This document shows, piece by piece, positions 20,599 through 31,810 of a DNA stretch of 62,000 nucleotides. The position numbers and the translations under genes are program-made. A model generated the notes under the pieces. The model saw only the letters and a list, made by a program, of their open reading frames with translations, had not been told where the DNA came from and ran no database searches. The stretch covers positions 32,715,773 to 32,777,772 of the forward strand of contig OZ037766.1 in assembly GCA_964035545.1 (NCBI GenBank), written 5' to 3'. Source of the DNA: Bugula neritina. Taxonomy: Eukaryota; Bryozoa; Gymnolaemata; Cheilostomatida; Bugulidae. How positions within the stretch are numbered: the first letter of the stretch is position 1; every line of letters starts with the position of its first letter.

Positions 20599-21530
20599 GA
20601 TTCACCGTCATTATTTAGTTACTTTTTAATTAGTTGACTTTTAAATAAATTATGGTTTAGTTTTTAGTAACAACATTTATTTGACTATATATATCTTGAC
20701 ATTTCACATCTAGAATGTTTCTAAACAAAACAAGATTTTTTCTAGATTTTGGCTTTAGACTTTTTTAAAATATATATTGTTTTGGGTGACATGCAATTAT
20801 TTTTAAGCTGAGATATAAGCAAAAAAGAAATGTTCTTTTCACAATAAACATTGAACATAAAATTTAACAGAAAAATGGGATTATTTATTGAAAACTAATA
20901 TAATGATTAATTATAGAGTGGAGATTCAGCTGTTAAACTTTAATTTCTGCAATAATTTTTGGTTTTACTGATAATTGTACAGCTTCAGTAAATAGCAAAT
21001 ACATGAAGGTGGCTGTGAATAAACTATTAAAAAATGTTAAATAAGCGCAGGTAAAAACTGTATGCATGATATTGTAATACCATGTAGAATAATTACTTGC
21101 AATAAACACTGTAGCTATTAAAAACCAAGTACAGCGGTAAGCAGTGGTTTTTAACTTGAAGAGAAGACACTATCTAACATCATTGTCAACAGCTCCATGA
21201 AAATATGTCAATAGCTATAGGTTGGAGAAATAGACATCATTTTCCACATACATGTTATTGGTGATATTAAAAGAGGCTGTTAATCACTCAAACTTGGTTA
21301 GTAAAAATAGGTACTAGTTTAGAAGCAAAGACAACCGCAAGTTAAAAGTTTACTGAATTGAACAAATTTGCAAAGTTATACAAAAGTATACCACATTATA
21401 CAAGGGTTATAGCCTGCATTCAGTAAGTAACTCTACTTATGCATTCTAGAAGATTATAGGTATAAGACTATGACTCGCTTCTGGAAGTTACAGCGAAAAG
21501 CTAAAACTCTGATAAAATGATCTTTCACTT
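20599..21530. other. Spacer downstream of PP3
   Basis: AT-rich; nothing recognised apart from the PP3 poly(A) signal at its right edge. Confidence 0.5.
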
Positions 21531-21536
21531 TTTATT
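21531..21536 (-). terminator. PP3 poly(A) signal overlapping the stop codon
   Basis: AATAAA on the minus strand contains the TAA stop of the PAN exon, implying a 3' UTR of only some tens of bases. Confidence 0.6.
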
Positions 21537-21770
21537 TCAAATTGAGTCTATAATGCATAACCCCTCTAGCAGCTTCAAAAGAGCTTGAGCTATACCCAGG
21601 TCCAATCTCACATCTCTGATCTTGTTGGTGGTAGTTTACATTCACACAACCAGTAGTTATACAAACAGACAGACAACTTAGCAAGGAAGGATAACTCAGA
21701 GGTTGAACAGATAATCCGTGCATCTGGAATCCTGGATGGATCTCAAACTTTTGCCAGATGTCTCTTGTAT
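21532..21770 (-). CDS. PP3 terminal PAN/apple-like exon
   Basis: The exon encodes 79 residues with [18 protein letters not shown]. The Cys in the PP2 motif GPGYC is Ser here (GPGYS), so one Cys is lost. The TAA stop at 21532-21534 lies inside the poly(A) signal. The exon is homologous to 12166-12398 and to the orphan at 7993-8142. Confidence 0.72.
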
Positions 21771-22194
21771 CTATAAATAACATAAATCAAAAAGATGGTT
21801 ATTTTAAAAATATGTTAGTCTAGGAAAACATAATATATAGTTGTGTGGTTTTGTGTTGAAAATAAAAGGAATGGATTAGTGATAGTCGCAAAACAACAAC
21901 CATCATAATTCAAACAGTTCAAAGGTCACCATTTTACAGAAGGTTATGCACAAAATAAGTAATGGAATATATACATGATTGTCACAGTACATCAAATAAA
22001 AACAAAAATCTGCTCAGCATTGAAGCCAGTAAAACAAAACTTGTAGCAGACATATACTTAACTCATTTAAATTTTAGAAGTTGAACACTGATTATGTTTT
22101 CATTGCTGATTTGCTTATAAAACTTTTATTTTCAACTCAACAAATATTTTGTTTATGCTAGTAAATAGAGCTTTGTTTTGTATTTTCTCTTGTT

Positions 22195-22586
22195 TTAAGT
22201 GGGGGAAGCTGGCGCACCTTTCATTCCTTTCAATCTGCTTTTAACATCTTTTAGAACAGAATTTTCAAGATGCTGTCCAGGCAGTCTCTTTCTAGCTATT
22301 GTACTTTTTTGAAAATAAAAACTAATTAAAAACAAAAAAGCAAGTGCAGCAAGTATATTATAATACTGCATCAGTGATTCACCTGATTTCCTTGCTTCAT
22401 TCAAAACAGGTTTTATCTCTGAAGTTATCGTCCCATGAATAGTCAAAGCACCTGGTTTCATTGTGAACACATCACCTTCTTGTTTACAGCCAGCAAAATC
22501 TACCAGTTGGTCTTCTTGATAGACTGAGCTCCAGATGTTCAGACAGGAAATAGATCCAACAGCTACTTGTTCTGCATTAAATCCTC
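22195..22586 (-). CDS. Possible membrane-anchored tail by read-through of the PP3 exon 9 donor
   Basis: If the donor at 22382 is not used, the frame stays open for about 62 codons. It encodes a hydrophobic stretch (NILAALAFLFLISFYF) followed by Lys/Arg and a short basic tail, which is the layout of a type I membrane anchor. The normal splice to the PAN exon would give a secreted form instead. The same read-through in PP2 starts hydrophobic but stops after about a dozen codons. This is inferred only; an open intron could do this by chance. Confidence 0.35.
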
Positions 22587-23189
22587 CTGTAAACAGAAAA
22601 TATATAGCTTTGAATTTCATGCAGTCATATAGGTGTCAACTATTTACAGAAATAATTTCCCAATTGTCTTCTAACTTTAATCTCTGGAATTTACTTGGAG
22701 GAAAACCAAATGAATAAACAATAATCAAGTAAAGCACATATTACGTGTTGAAAGTGTGTATAGCGTTTATTGTTAATGGCCACCAGCAATTCTTATACAA
22801 CTGATCTCCAATTAAATAGTAACTATTATATTAAGGGTTTGTCAAAGTGATTACTCATAGCAGCAGATTTTAGAGTTATACTCTTTTTGTTTGCCGGAAT
22901 TCACAACTTGAAGATGTTGGCATAAAACTATATTTTCACTTGATTTCAGCAAGAAATGTTGCAGGCCTGATGCTAGTCGAATTTTTTTTCTTGTTATGTA
23001 CCTGAGTATTTTAACTATTTAAATATTTTGCAAAACTTCCAGCAGATTATAACATTGTTTCTTTAAACATCTGTAAAAAGATGTGTTGAATACAAACATA
23101 CCAAACAACTCATCTTGATCACTGAACAGTACAAGTCCCACAGCATAGCCTCGTTGGGAATCTAATGGTTTCTTAATAACTTTGCTAGA
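22383..23189 (-). pseudogene. PP3 second pentraxin domain, part stranded downstream of the insertion
   Basis: The rest of exon 8 (23102-23189, including the target duplicate 23185-23189) carries LFSDQDELF. Exon 9 (22383-22586) carries [12 protein letters not shown]. The coding sequence is clean but cut off from its start by the BEL element. Confidence 0.78.
23185..23189. repeat. BEL/Pao target-site duplication, left copy
   Basis: CTAGA, repeated at 31806-31810. Removing one copy restores the 133-bp length of PP3 exon 8. Confidence 0.92.
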
Positions 23190-23932
23190 TGTAAACTATC
23201 ATCCCTGGTTTGTAAACAGGCACAATGTGGTCTTCAGTCTCTACTGATGTTTTATTGGTAAAACTGTCGTGAAAACTACAATTAATGAAATTGTGAATAT
23301 GCTATAATGAATGATAATATGTGATAAAACTTTTATCAGTGATAATTTGACACTAACTAATAAGCTTCAAGTAAAGAACAAGTCTTGCTATAAAAATCAG
23401 TATACACCATCTAAATTATTAAAATTGATATTAAAAAAGATAATATAAATGCCATAAATGATTGTCAAAAATACTACAATAACAATAATTACCTTGTTAG
23501 ACCATCCAGGAATGGAGCTTATAACTTTGATGTTAATGTAGTAGATATTTATTCTCTACTTTGACAATATTGATTTAAATGCAACAAAATATTTAATATA
23601 ACATAAGTGAAAAGTTACTCAGCAGTCTATGCTACATGTTAGCTGACTGAAAGTGTAGCATAGAATGAGAGCTGAGAGTAAAATATACTTCAATGGATGA
23701 ATCATTTCAGGAAGCTGATGGTGTAAAAAACTATTTATATAACTTAGTCATAGTGAAATCATACACATGAGGAAATCTTGTTGACTTTCGTGTGCAAATT
23801 TGTCATAGCTATAAAAGCAAAACAGCTACATATACATGACTAATGTAATGGTTTTCTAATTATGGGCACGTTGGTTAACTTTGTTTGTTTTGATGAGAGC
23901 AAGAAATTTCACTGGCATTCCAATTAATTACA
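23190..23932 (-). repeat. BEL/Pao 3' LTR
   Basis: 743 bp, same sequence as the 5' LTR. AATAAA at 23251-23256 would end element transcripts. Confidence 0.93.
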
Positions 23933-23979
23933 CTCCCACCTGAAATTTCTAAAAGTGACTTGTAATTTTGAATGTATGT

Positions 23980-26900
23980 TTAGCTCGATCGGACTAGTAC
24001 AACTAATTTTGATATTGGTCGAATTAAATAGACTCTTTTATTGGAGTCTTTGGGGTATGTTTTACTACCAACAAGCACCTTAACTGATCTAACAACGCTG
24101 TCATGAGACAGGTTGCATTCTACGACACGTGCTAAAGGCCACTGATTTCTTACTGTATTGTCATCACACAGTAGAACGATATCCCCCACCTTGATCTCTG
24201 GTACTTTATTTACCCATTTTTGCCGCGACTGTAAATAAAGCAAGTATTGCTTGCGCCAGCGTGTCCAAAATTCATTTGCCAACTGCTGGACCACTCTCCA
24301 ACGCTTCCTCGCATATATGTCTGCCTCCTCAAATGTGCTTGGAGGTGGTAGAACAACGTCAGACTTCATAGTCAACAACATGTTTGGGGTGATTGGAAGC
24401 ATGTCATCAGTTGTTGAGGTTAATGGGCGACAGTTTATGATGGCCATCACTTCATAAAACAAAGTTCGTAGCAAAGAGGTAGAGAGCCTCCCACCATGTC
24501 TCGTTCCAAGGCCTTGTAGCACAGAGCGGATAGTCCTTATCTGCCTTTCCCACACTCCTCCAAAATTGCTAGAGTGAGGAGGGTTGAAATTCATTGTGAT
24601 GTTCATAGATTTAAGTTTGCTGTCGGTCCCATCACTTTGTAGAAGACTCGCGGCACCAATGAAGTTGGTACCTTGGTCTGATTGAATTGTCTGAATTGGA
24701 CCCCTAATGGCTACCACAGTCCTGATAGCGTTTATAAAGCTGTCAGTAGTCATGTCCTCTAAAAGTTCAATGTGAACAGCTCGTGAGGCCATACATGTGA
24801 CTATCAAGCCATATCGTTTCGATTCCTTTCTACCATCCTTGACAATAAAAGGGCCGAAACAATCTAATCCACAGTGGGTGAAAGGAGGGGCTTCGTTAAC
24901 TCTCACTGATGGTAATGTTGCCATTTGTGGTGTCAAGGGTTTAGCTTTGATTCTTTTACATGTTACACAGAGACGTAGCTTTGATGAAATTGTGGATTTA
25001 CCACCGATGATCCAAAATCCCTGTGATCTTATTTTAGACAGAGTATACTCTAAGCCAAGATGTCCTAGTTTTGCATGTGTGTCATTTATGATAAGCGTAG
25101 TGAGATGACTATGCTTAGGTAAGAGTAAAGGATGTTTTTCTTCGAATGATAGCAATTTACTGTTTTGTAGCCTTCCTCCCACCCTGAGTAGACCCGCCTT
25201 ATCTAGAAATGGGCATAGTTTTGCAATGGAGCTATGCTTAGATGTAGTCTGAGTTTGTTGGAGTTGCTTGATTTCTGGAGTGAAGAATTCTGATTGAACT
25301 GACTTGACCAAAGAGTGGAACGCTTTTTGGCGTTTCTCTTGCTGAGTGAGAGGGGTTTTGCATAGTGCTGTTTGGATTCTAGCAATAACCTTAAGAGTGT
25401 AATCTAGGTTAGAGAAAATGGTTATACGCTGACTAAGAGGAGCAAGGATGTGTTGAGTGGCTAATGAAACTTTCACTTCTTGATCGTCATGTGAGTTGAT
25501 GAATTTTTTCTGATGAGGGAGTATGAGAGGTTCATTCCACAAGAAGTCTGGTCCTGTGAACCAAATGCACTCAGGAGAGAAAATTTGCTTTGGTGATAAC
25601 CCACGTGATGCATGATCTGCAGGGTTGAGTTTAGTTGGGACATGAAACCAGTTGTCAGCATTGGAGCCGTCACGGATTTGCTGAACTCGATTTGCAACAA
25701 ATGTGTGATATCTAGCCTGTGTGTTCTTTATATAACCAAGAACTACTTCTGAGTCAGAATAAAAGTACTGAGCTACATTGTCCATACCTAGCTCTTCTGC
25801 TGCCTTGAGGCTTAAATCTACAGCCCCACGTGCTGCTTGAAGTTCCAATCTGGGAACAGTAATAGCTTTGAGCGGAGTGACACGACCTTTGCTACAGATT
25901 AAAGCAACATGCACACGTTTGGCTGGGCTTACAAATCGCAAGTAGGAGCATTGGCCGTAGCCCGTTGTACTCGCGTCGCTAAAGGTATGGAGCTCAACCT
26001 TAGCAGGTGTTCCAAATGATGATGGTACGTAGTTTCTAGGAATTGATAGGTGTTCAAGATCGTTGAGGCTTTGTTTCCATGGCAACCATTTTGCCAGCAT
26101 GCTTTCATCTAAAGGATCATCCCAGTCTAAATGTTTTCTGCAAAGATCTTGGAGAACCATTTTACCTTGCAGTATAACCGGTGATATGAGGCCAAGTGGA
26201 TCAAAGACCGAGGCTACATTTGAGAGCACACCTCGTCTAGTGTTGGGCTTATCAGCGAGATTAACTTGAAACTGAAAGGAATCTTGCTCAGAATTCCACA
26301 TCAATCCCAAAGTTCTTTCAGTTGGAAGACAGTCAGAGTTTAGGTCAAGATCATGCAGAGTTGCAGATTGTTCAGATTTGGGGAATGAATTTAATACTTC
26401 TTTCTCGTTAGAAAGAATCTTGTGCAAGTGTACTTTACCTTGTTGGCAAATTCTCATTGCCTCAGTAAGTACTTTTGTTGCAGATGTTGCGTCAGGCATA
26501 CTAAGCAAGCCGTCATCCACATAGAACTGATTTCTAATGAAGTTTCGGGCTTGTTGACTTGATGGATCATCTGTGCTGTATTGGTCAGCCAGATAACGTA
26601 GGCCATATGTTGCACATGCAGGAGACGAGGTCGCTCCAAACACATGCACTTTCATGCGGAACACTGCTATTTCACCACGTTCATCTAGCCAGAAAAATCG
26701 GAGATAATCTGTATCTTCCGTTGCAACACGAAATTGGTGAAACATTCGCTCAATATCACATGTAACAGCAATCTGTTCCTGGCGGAAGCGAAGGAGGATA
26801 CCAGTTAGACTGTTTAGATGATCTGGACCTGTCATGAGATAGTCGTTTATGCACTTTCCATCTGTCTTTGCAGCACCATCGAAGACTACTCTAATCTTGC

Positions 26901-29900
26901 CTGGCTTCTTTGGATGCCATACCTCGAAATGTGGTATGTACCATGTGCTGTCCTCATGGCTAGCTAAGCCTTGTGGAACTATTTCAGCCTCACCCTTGCT
27001 AATGAGGTCTTCCATGAACTTTTTGTACTGGTTTTCCAAGTTTTGATTCTTAGAGAACTTTTTCAGTAGTGAATTGAATCGGTTTTTTGCTGTTTTAAAA
27101 CTGTTATTTCGTGGTGGTTTGTGTTTGAAAGGTAGAGGCATGGTGACATGACCATCAATGATCTTTGTTTCTTGTTTCATGAGAGACAAAAATGCTCGGT
27201 CTTCTACAGAAGCCGCTTCTTTGTCTGTTACACATTCCTTGAAATCTTGAGCCAATATATTTATTATTTTGTTAATTTGTTTTGATGTTTCAGTTTGGCA
27301 TTTGAAAGATACCGTGGTTTTAGCTTTCTTGGGTGAATGAGTTACGGTTTTATTGACTATTGTTGTTTTGCTGCCTGAATTGTCATCATGTGTGTTATTT
27401 GTAGCTAGACTACCCATGATAACCCACCCTAGGTCAGTACGTACGCCAAATGGTTCATCGTCTGCGTCGTTTCCCACTACTACCTCTCTAGGTTTGAAGG
27501 CTAATGGGCAGTTGCCTCCAATGAGTAGACCTACTGAAATGTTTTGTCCCTTGACCATGTTTTTTGCCAAGTCTTGTAAATGTGGCCAGGCGGTAAGAGC
27601 ACCCGCCTGTGGAATAGACTCATACTTAGCAGGTATTTCTTCTGCAGAATACACATTAGGAAGTTTCACCTCCTTATTGCAGCTATATCCTTTGATGATT
27701 AGGTCATCGGTTACCATTGTATCTAGCTCAAAGTTTTGGTGTGTCATTGTTGCCATTGGCAGTTTAGTTGGTTTTTTGGTGCATGTGAGTTGTTCAACAA
27801 TAGAATTGGTTATATAACATGAGTCGCTGCCTGAGTCAAGGTTGGCATATGTTAATACTTTTGTATGTGGATCTTTGACAGAAGAAACCCAAACAGGAAG
27901 AGTCATAGACATGAGTGTTTGTGATGTATTTATGGAAAGATTATTGCATACTGTGCTATCTTTATTTTGGTTTGAACATTGCATTTTACTTTCATCTGCT
28001 TGCTTTGTGGGTTGAGATGTGTATTTCTGGTGAAATATTGTGGGATGAGCTTGCTTACATGTCTCACATACTGGTTTCATGTTGCAGTTTTTGTAACTGT
28101 GACCGCTTACGGCACATTTGAAACATAAGCTGTTGCTAGCAAGGAAGTCATTTACTTGTTGAGCAGAAAGTTTTGCTAAATTCCAGCAGTGAGCAGTGTG
28201 GTGTTTCCATCTGGGTTTTTTGTTTGAGAGGCAGTATGCACATTCTGGTTCTTTTCTCTGCTTTTGGTCAAATGACAGGCTGTTTTGTTGTTTTGCTGAC
28301 TGGCTGTCAGTGTGTTGTGACTTATTAGCATGTTTTTGTTGATTTTTGACTAATTCTGAAGTTTTTGAAACTAGTGGTGTTGGTAATGTTGTTTCAGATT
28401 TTAATGTAATTGAGTGTTTGCTGTTGTTTTGTTTGGTGTATGGCTTGAATGCAGTTTTACTGGACCCACTTTTATATTTTTCTCTCAAATTGCTACAAGA
28501 AATTTTAGCCTCATGTGCTACAAAGTCTGCAAATTTATGAAAGGAAGGGAACACTTTTCTCTTTTCCTCCTCTGCAATGGCATGTCTTAACCATCGTTCT
28601 TGAAGGTTGTTGGGCAGAACACTCGCTAGCTTTTTGTTCTCCCGTTTTCTGTCCAGGACTTTCAAACCAGATATCTGCCTTGAGGCAGATAGACATTGGT
28701 TTAAGAAGTAACTGTAACTCTTGAGAGATTTGGCATCAGTTACTCTAGGCCATGCTTCTAGTCGGTCTAGAAACTGCTCTTCAATCAGCTCTTCCGAACC
28801 AAACTCAGTTTCGAGAGCATGTAATGCATCTTGATACGCATTTGAACTTTGCAATGAAAAATAGCCCCTTATAGCCTGCTTGGCATCGCCATCCACATAC
28901 TCTCTCAACAAATGGAGCTTCTGTAAATCGGTATATGGACAAGAACCAATCAAACCATCAAAGGCCAGCTTCCAATCTGCGTACTCAAGCGGATCACCAG
29001 TAAACTTGTCAGGAGTGGGAAGATGATTGGCTTGCATTGTCATAGCGGCGGCCATTGAGTCACCTATACTCTTCCCTATAGCAGCAGAGAAATCTGTAGT
29101 GGTCAGATTGGTAAGTGGGTTAGGTGATTGCAAGTGTGTATGTGTGGGATGAGTATTTTGGTGTGCGGGAAGATGAGCAGCTGAGTTGACTTGTGGATAT
29201 TGTTCATAAGGATCTTTGTGGATACCTGGGCTTTGGTGAGGCAACTCCTCCTTAGTCATTAAAGACTGCTTTATATCGTGAGCTGGTTGACCTCCAGTTG
29301 ATGGGAATTGATTTGAGAGGTCAATATGATGTGGAGAATGCAGAAATGGTGAAGGCTTCGATGAGTTATGAGATGCTCTAGAAGGGGGTCTCATGAGAGT
29401 ATCTCTAAGCTCAGTTTCAAGCTCATCGTCTAGGGCTTGCTGAAATGCATTTAGCTGAGCTTTCTCTGCATCGATTTCAGCTTTGAGTTTCAGCTCGGCA
29501 ATGTGGCCTTTGCGAGTGAGGATTTGCTCTTTGTGCTTGAGCTCAAGACGCTGTATTTCCTCTTCAACCTGCCGAGCTTCACACTCTGCTTGAAACTTTG
29601 CTTCAGCAGCAGCAACTTTAGCCGCAGATTTAGCTAATTGAGCTTTATAGTATGATGCGTTAGATTTGGAAGATCTAGATGTACCAGTAGTTCTTGTTTT
29701 CCAAGAACCACTAGCGGAATCAGGTGCATGAGATGAGGATATGTCACTAGCTCCAGAATGTCTAGAATTGCCAATATGGTGACTAGAATGATGAGATTTC
29801 TTTGACTTGGAGTGATTAGATTGATAATCAGAACTATGTACGCTGACGGATTTGGCAGGCCCAGCGCGTTCCGACTCAACTGAATTTTTTGACTTACTCG

Positions 29901-30348
29901 AGGAATGACTAGCATGCGATTTGACAATTTTTGAATTATCTGAGGGAGGGATGGATGGTAACACGCGAGATCTTACATCAACTTTTGCTATTTTGAAAGT
30001 GCTATTTTCGCCGTCAGAACTATTGGCGTCCATTTCATGAAGCCAATGCTCAAGTTTTGTTAAAATAGTTTTTCTATCGCCTGCAATACGATCAAATTCA
30101 CGCAGTATATTTCGCAGCTTCTCCTCACTTATACCTAAACCGCGAGCTTCTGTTAAATGTTGTTCGGCTTCTTGTACAGTTTGATTGTTTAGAAGCTGTT
30201 TTCGCAGCTCTTTTGCGCGAATTAATGTAATGTTGTCCGCCAATTCTTGAGTTACTAGCAAATGGAATTCACTAATAATTTCTAATGATATTTTTATATG
30301 CTCTAAGTGTTGCTGAACACGCAGCCGTGCGCTATGATAATGACTCAT
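23980..30348 (-). CDS. BEL/Pao Gag-Pol polyprotein, 2,122 codons
   Basis: One uninterrupted frame. In order: an N-terminal coiled region and a charged Ser/His-rich stretch (to about 330); a DUF1759-type gag region (about 440-620); zinc-knuckle cysteines (about 700-770, including CFKCAVSGHSYKNC); an aspartic protease with LDSGSDSC (about 837); reverse transcriptase with FYVDDG (about 1276); RNase H with FSDAS (about 1454); a His-Cys integrase finger (about 1758-1790); an integrase core with LDCFGPF (about 1828), SDQGTNF (about 1889) and the Glu-bearing GGVWERQIR (about 1930); and a C-terminal DUF5641-like region. All expected catalytic motifs are present. There is no envelope gene. Domain order and family features are those of BEL/Pao elements. 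Confidence 0.95.
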   Translation of the reverse strand: MSHYHSARLRVQQHLEHIKISLEIISEFHLLVTQELADNITLIRAKELRKQLLNNQTVQEAEQHLTEARGLGISEEKLRNILREFDRIAGDRKTILTKLEHWLHEMDANSSDGENSTFKIAKVDVRSRVLPSIPPSDNSKIVKSHASHSSSKSKNSVESERAGPAKSVSVHSSDYQSNHSKSKKSHHSSHHIGNSRHSGASDISSSHAPDSASGSWKTRTTGTSRSSKSNASYYKAQLAKSAAKVAAAEAKFQAECEARQVEEEIQRLELKHKEQILTRKGHIAELKLKAEIDAEKAQLNAFQQALDDELETELRDTLMRPPSRASHNSSKPSPFLHSPHHIDLSNQFPSTGGQPAHDIKQSLMTKEELPHQSPGIHKDPYEQYPQVNSAAHLPAHQNTHPTHTHLQSPNPLTNLTTTDFSAAIGKSIGDSMAAAMTMQANHLPTPDKFTGDPLEYADWKLAFDGLIGSCPYTDLQKLHLLREYVDGDAKQAIRGYFSLQSSNAYQDALHALETEFGSEELIEEQFLDRLEAWPRVTDAKSLKSYSYFLNQCLSASRQISGLKVLDRKRENKKLASVLPNNLQERWLRHAIAEEEKRKVFPSFHKFADFVAHEAKISCSNLREKYKSGSSKTAFKPYTKQNNSKHSITLKSETTLPTPLVSKTSELVKNQQKHANKSQHTDSQSAKQQNSLSFDQKQRKEPECAYCLSNKKPRWKHHTAHCWNLAKLSAQQVNDFLASNSLCFKCAVSGHSYKNCNMKPVCETCKQAHPTIFHQKYTSQPTKQADESKMQCSNQNKDSTVCNNLSINTSQTLMSMTLPVWVSSVKDPHTKVLTYANLDSGSDSCYITNSIVEQLTCTKKPTKLPMATMTHQNFELDTMVTDDLIIKGYSCNKEVKLPNVYSAEEIPAKYESIPQAGALTAWPHLQDLAKNMVKGQNISVGLLIGGNCPLAFKPREVVVGNDADDEPFGVRTDLGWVIMGSLATNNTHDDNSGSKTTIVNKTVTHSPKKAKTTVSFKCQTETSKQINKIINILAQDFKECVTDKEAASVEDRAFLSLMKQETKIIDGHVTMPLPFKHKPPRNNSFKTAKNRFNSLLKKFSKNQNLENQYKKFMEDLISKGEAEIVPQGLASHEDSTWYIPHFEVWHPKKPGKIRVVFDGAAKTDGKCINDYLMTGPDHLNSLTGILLRFRQEQIAVTCDIERMFHQFRVATEDTDYLRFFWLDERGEIAVFRMKVHVFGATSSPACATYGLRYLADQYSTDDPSSQQARNFIRNQFYVDDGLLSMPDATSATKVLTEAMRICQQGKVHLHKILSNEKEVLNSFPKSEQSATLHDLDLNSDCLPTERTLGLMWNSEQDSFQFQVNLADKPNTRRGVLSNVASVFDPLGLISPVILQGKMVLQDLCRKHLDWDDPLDESMLAKWLPWKQSLNDLEHLSIPRNYVPSSFGTPAKVELHTFSDASTTGYGQCSYLRFVSPAKRVHVALICSKGRVTPLKAITVPRLELQAARGAVDLSLKAAEELGMDNVAQYFYSDSEVVLGYIKNTQARYHTFVANRVQQIRDGSNADNWFHVPTKLNPADHASRGLSPKQIFSPECIWFTGPDFLWNEPLILPHQKKFINSHDDQEVKVSLATQHILAPLSQRITIFSNLDYTLKVIARIQTALCKTPLTQQEKRQKAFHSLVKSVQSEFFTPEIKQLQQTQTTSKHSSIAKLCPFLDKAGLLRVGGRLQNSKLLSFEEKHPLLLPKHSHLTTLIINDTHAKLGHLGLEYTLSKIRSQGFWIIGGKSTISSKLRLCVTCKRIKAKPLTPQMATLPSVRVNEAPPFTHCGLDCFGPFIVKDGRKESKRYGLIVTCMASRAVHIELLEDMTTDSFINAIRTVVAIRGPIQTIQSDQGTNFIGAASLLQSDGTDSKLKSMNITMNFNPPHSSNFGGVWERQIRTIRSVLQGLGTRHGGRLSTSLLRTLFYEVMAIINCRPLTSTTDDMLPITPNMLLTMKSDVVLPPPSTFEEADIYARKRWRVVQQLANEFWTRWRKQYLLYLQSRQKWVNKVPEIKVGDIVLLCDDNTVRNQWPLARVVECNLSHDSVVRSVKVLVGSKTYPKDSNKRVYLIRPISKLVVLVRSS

Positions 30349-31062
30349 AGGCTACTGAATTTGAGTGCCAGCCAATGAAATTAATTGCTCTCAAAAAGTT
30401 TCTAATGTATGATTGTGCAATAGTGCATGCAAAACTAAGTAGTATTTGTCTAATATATGTAGCTGAATTTAAAAAATGAATACTGCACCTACTTGCAGTA
30501 TAAGACTGCCTCTATATGTATGATTTCACTATTACACAAGTAAATTTGATACCTAGTGTCAGTGATAAATAATATAAAGAACAGATTTACAGAATGAGTA
30601 TAAGGAAATGATTCCCTATGACTACAAAAAGACAAATATTTTCAATATTACAATACCCAGAAAAGAAATTATTTTTTAATCAAGTCTTGTGTGATAAAAA
30701 AGTAGTTTCTGTGTAATGTTTGATCAAAGCTAGCAACGTTCTACTGAATTCCAATGAGTCTGATACTGCTAATTTGTGTGATTAGCAGTGAATGAATTCT
30801 TAGAAGTAATGGTTACTTAGCTGTAACTTGTATGTATGACAGGAGTGTGAGTGCTGGTTACTATAGTGGTTGGCAGTGTAGCTATTGTTGACAATGCTGG
30901 AGACTTGGCAGTAGAGTTGATGGATGCTATACTGATCTAACAATGCTGAGGCTGGATCGGTAGTTGTCTTTTCTAGCTGCTGTTTGTCTCGCTGGTCTCA
31001 AGTTAGCGCAAGCCACTGGTTGTAGGATTAGCAAGCTGTTTACTCCAGTCACAAGTTTTCAC
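30349..31062 (-). other. BEL/Pao leader between 5' LTR and gag
   Basis: 714 bp non-coding; should hold the primer-binding and packaging signals. A TGG is present 15 bp inside the LTR edge, but no tRNA match was assigned. Confidence 0.6.
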
Positions 31063-31805
31063 TGTAAACTATCATCCCTGGTTTGTAAACAGGCACAATG
31101 TGGTCTTCAGTCTCTACTGATGTTTTATTGGTAAAACTGTCGTGAAAACTACAATTAATGAAATTGTGAATATGCTATAATGAATGATAATATGTGATAA
31201 AACTTTTATCAGTGATAATTTGACACTAACTAATAAGCTTCAAGTAAAGAACAAGTCTTGCTATAAAAATCAGTATACACCATCTAAATTATTAAAATTG
31301 ATATTAAAAAAGATAATATAAATGCCATAAATGATTGTCAAAAATACTACAATAACAATAATTACCTTGTTAGACCATCCAGGAATGGAGCTTATAACTT
31401 TGATGTTAATGTAGTAGATATTTATTCTCTACTTTGACAATATTGATTTAAATGCAACAAAATATTTAATATAACATAAGTGAAAAGTTACTCAGCAGTC
31501 TATGCTACATGTTAGCTGACTGAAAGTGTAGCATAGAATGAGAGCTGAGAGTAAAATATACTTCAATGGATGAATCATTTCAGGAAGCTGATGGTGTAAA
31601 AAACTATTTATATAACTTAGTCATAGTGAAATCATACACATGAGGAAATCTTGTTGACTTTCGTGTGCAAATTTGTCATAGCTATAAAAGCAAAACAGCT
31701 ACATATACATGACTAATGTAATGGTTTTCTAATTATGGGCACGTTGGTTAACTTTGTTTGTTTTGATGAGAGCAAGAAATTTCACTGGCATTCCAATTAA
31801 TTACA
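31063..31805 (-). repeat. BEL/Pao 5' LTR
   Basis: 743 bp; on the minus strand it starts TGTAATTAATTGG and ends GTTTACA. It has a TATA box at 31604-31612 and an AATAAA at 31124-31129. Confidence 0.93.
31604..31612 (-). promoter_or_regulatory. BEL/Pao LTR TATA box
   Basis: TATAAATAG on the minus strand about 190 bp into the 5' LTR; the twin in the 3' LTR is at 23731-23739. Confidence 0.6.
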
Positions 31806-31810
31806 CTAGA
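31806..31810. repeat. BEL/Pao target-site duplication, right copy
   Basis: CTAGA, matching 23185-23189. Confidence 0.92.

Larger units (their letters stand above)
23190..31805 (-). mobile_element. Complete BEL/Pao LTR retrotransposon, 8,616 bp
   Basis: Two 743-bp direct repeats start TG and end CA and flank one long gag-pol frame on the minus strand. The flanking 5-bp repeat CTAGA occurs once on each side (23185-23189 and 31806-31810). The LTR copies look identical when read side by side, and the coding frame has no stop, so insertion is recent and the element may be autonomous. It lies in the same orientation as the host gene PP3, inside exon 8. The leader between LTR and gag start is 714 bp. 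I could not assign a tRNA primer site with confidence. The 3' LTR is preceded by the purine-rich AGGTGGGAG. Confidence 0.95.

Noticed and set aside
24251-29927. Short frames on both strands across the retroelement
   Set aside because: Shadows of the 2,122-codon gag-pol frame.
31063-31805. LTR as a possible new promoter for PP3
   Set aside because: The LTR TATA lies in the gene's orientation, but it would drive the element first, and the PP3 3' part lies nearly 8 kb downstream beyond gag-pol and a second LTR; no evidence for chimeric use in the sequence.
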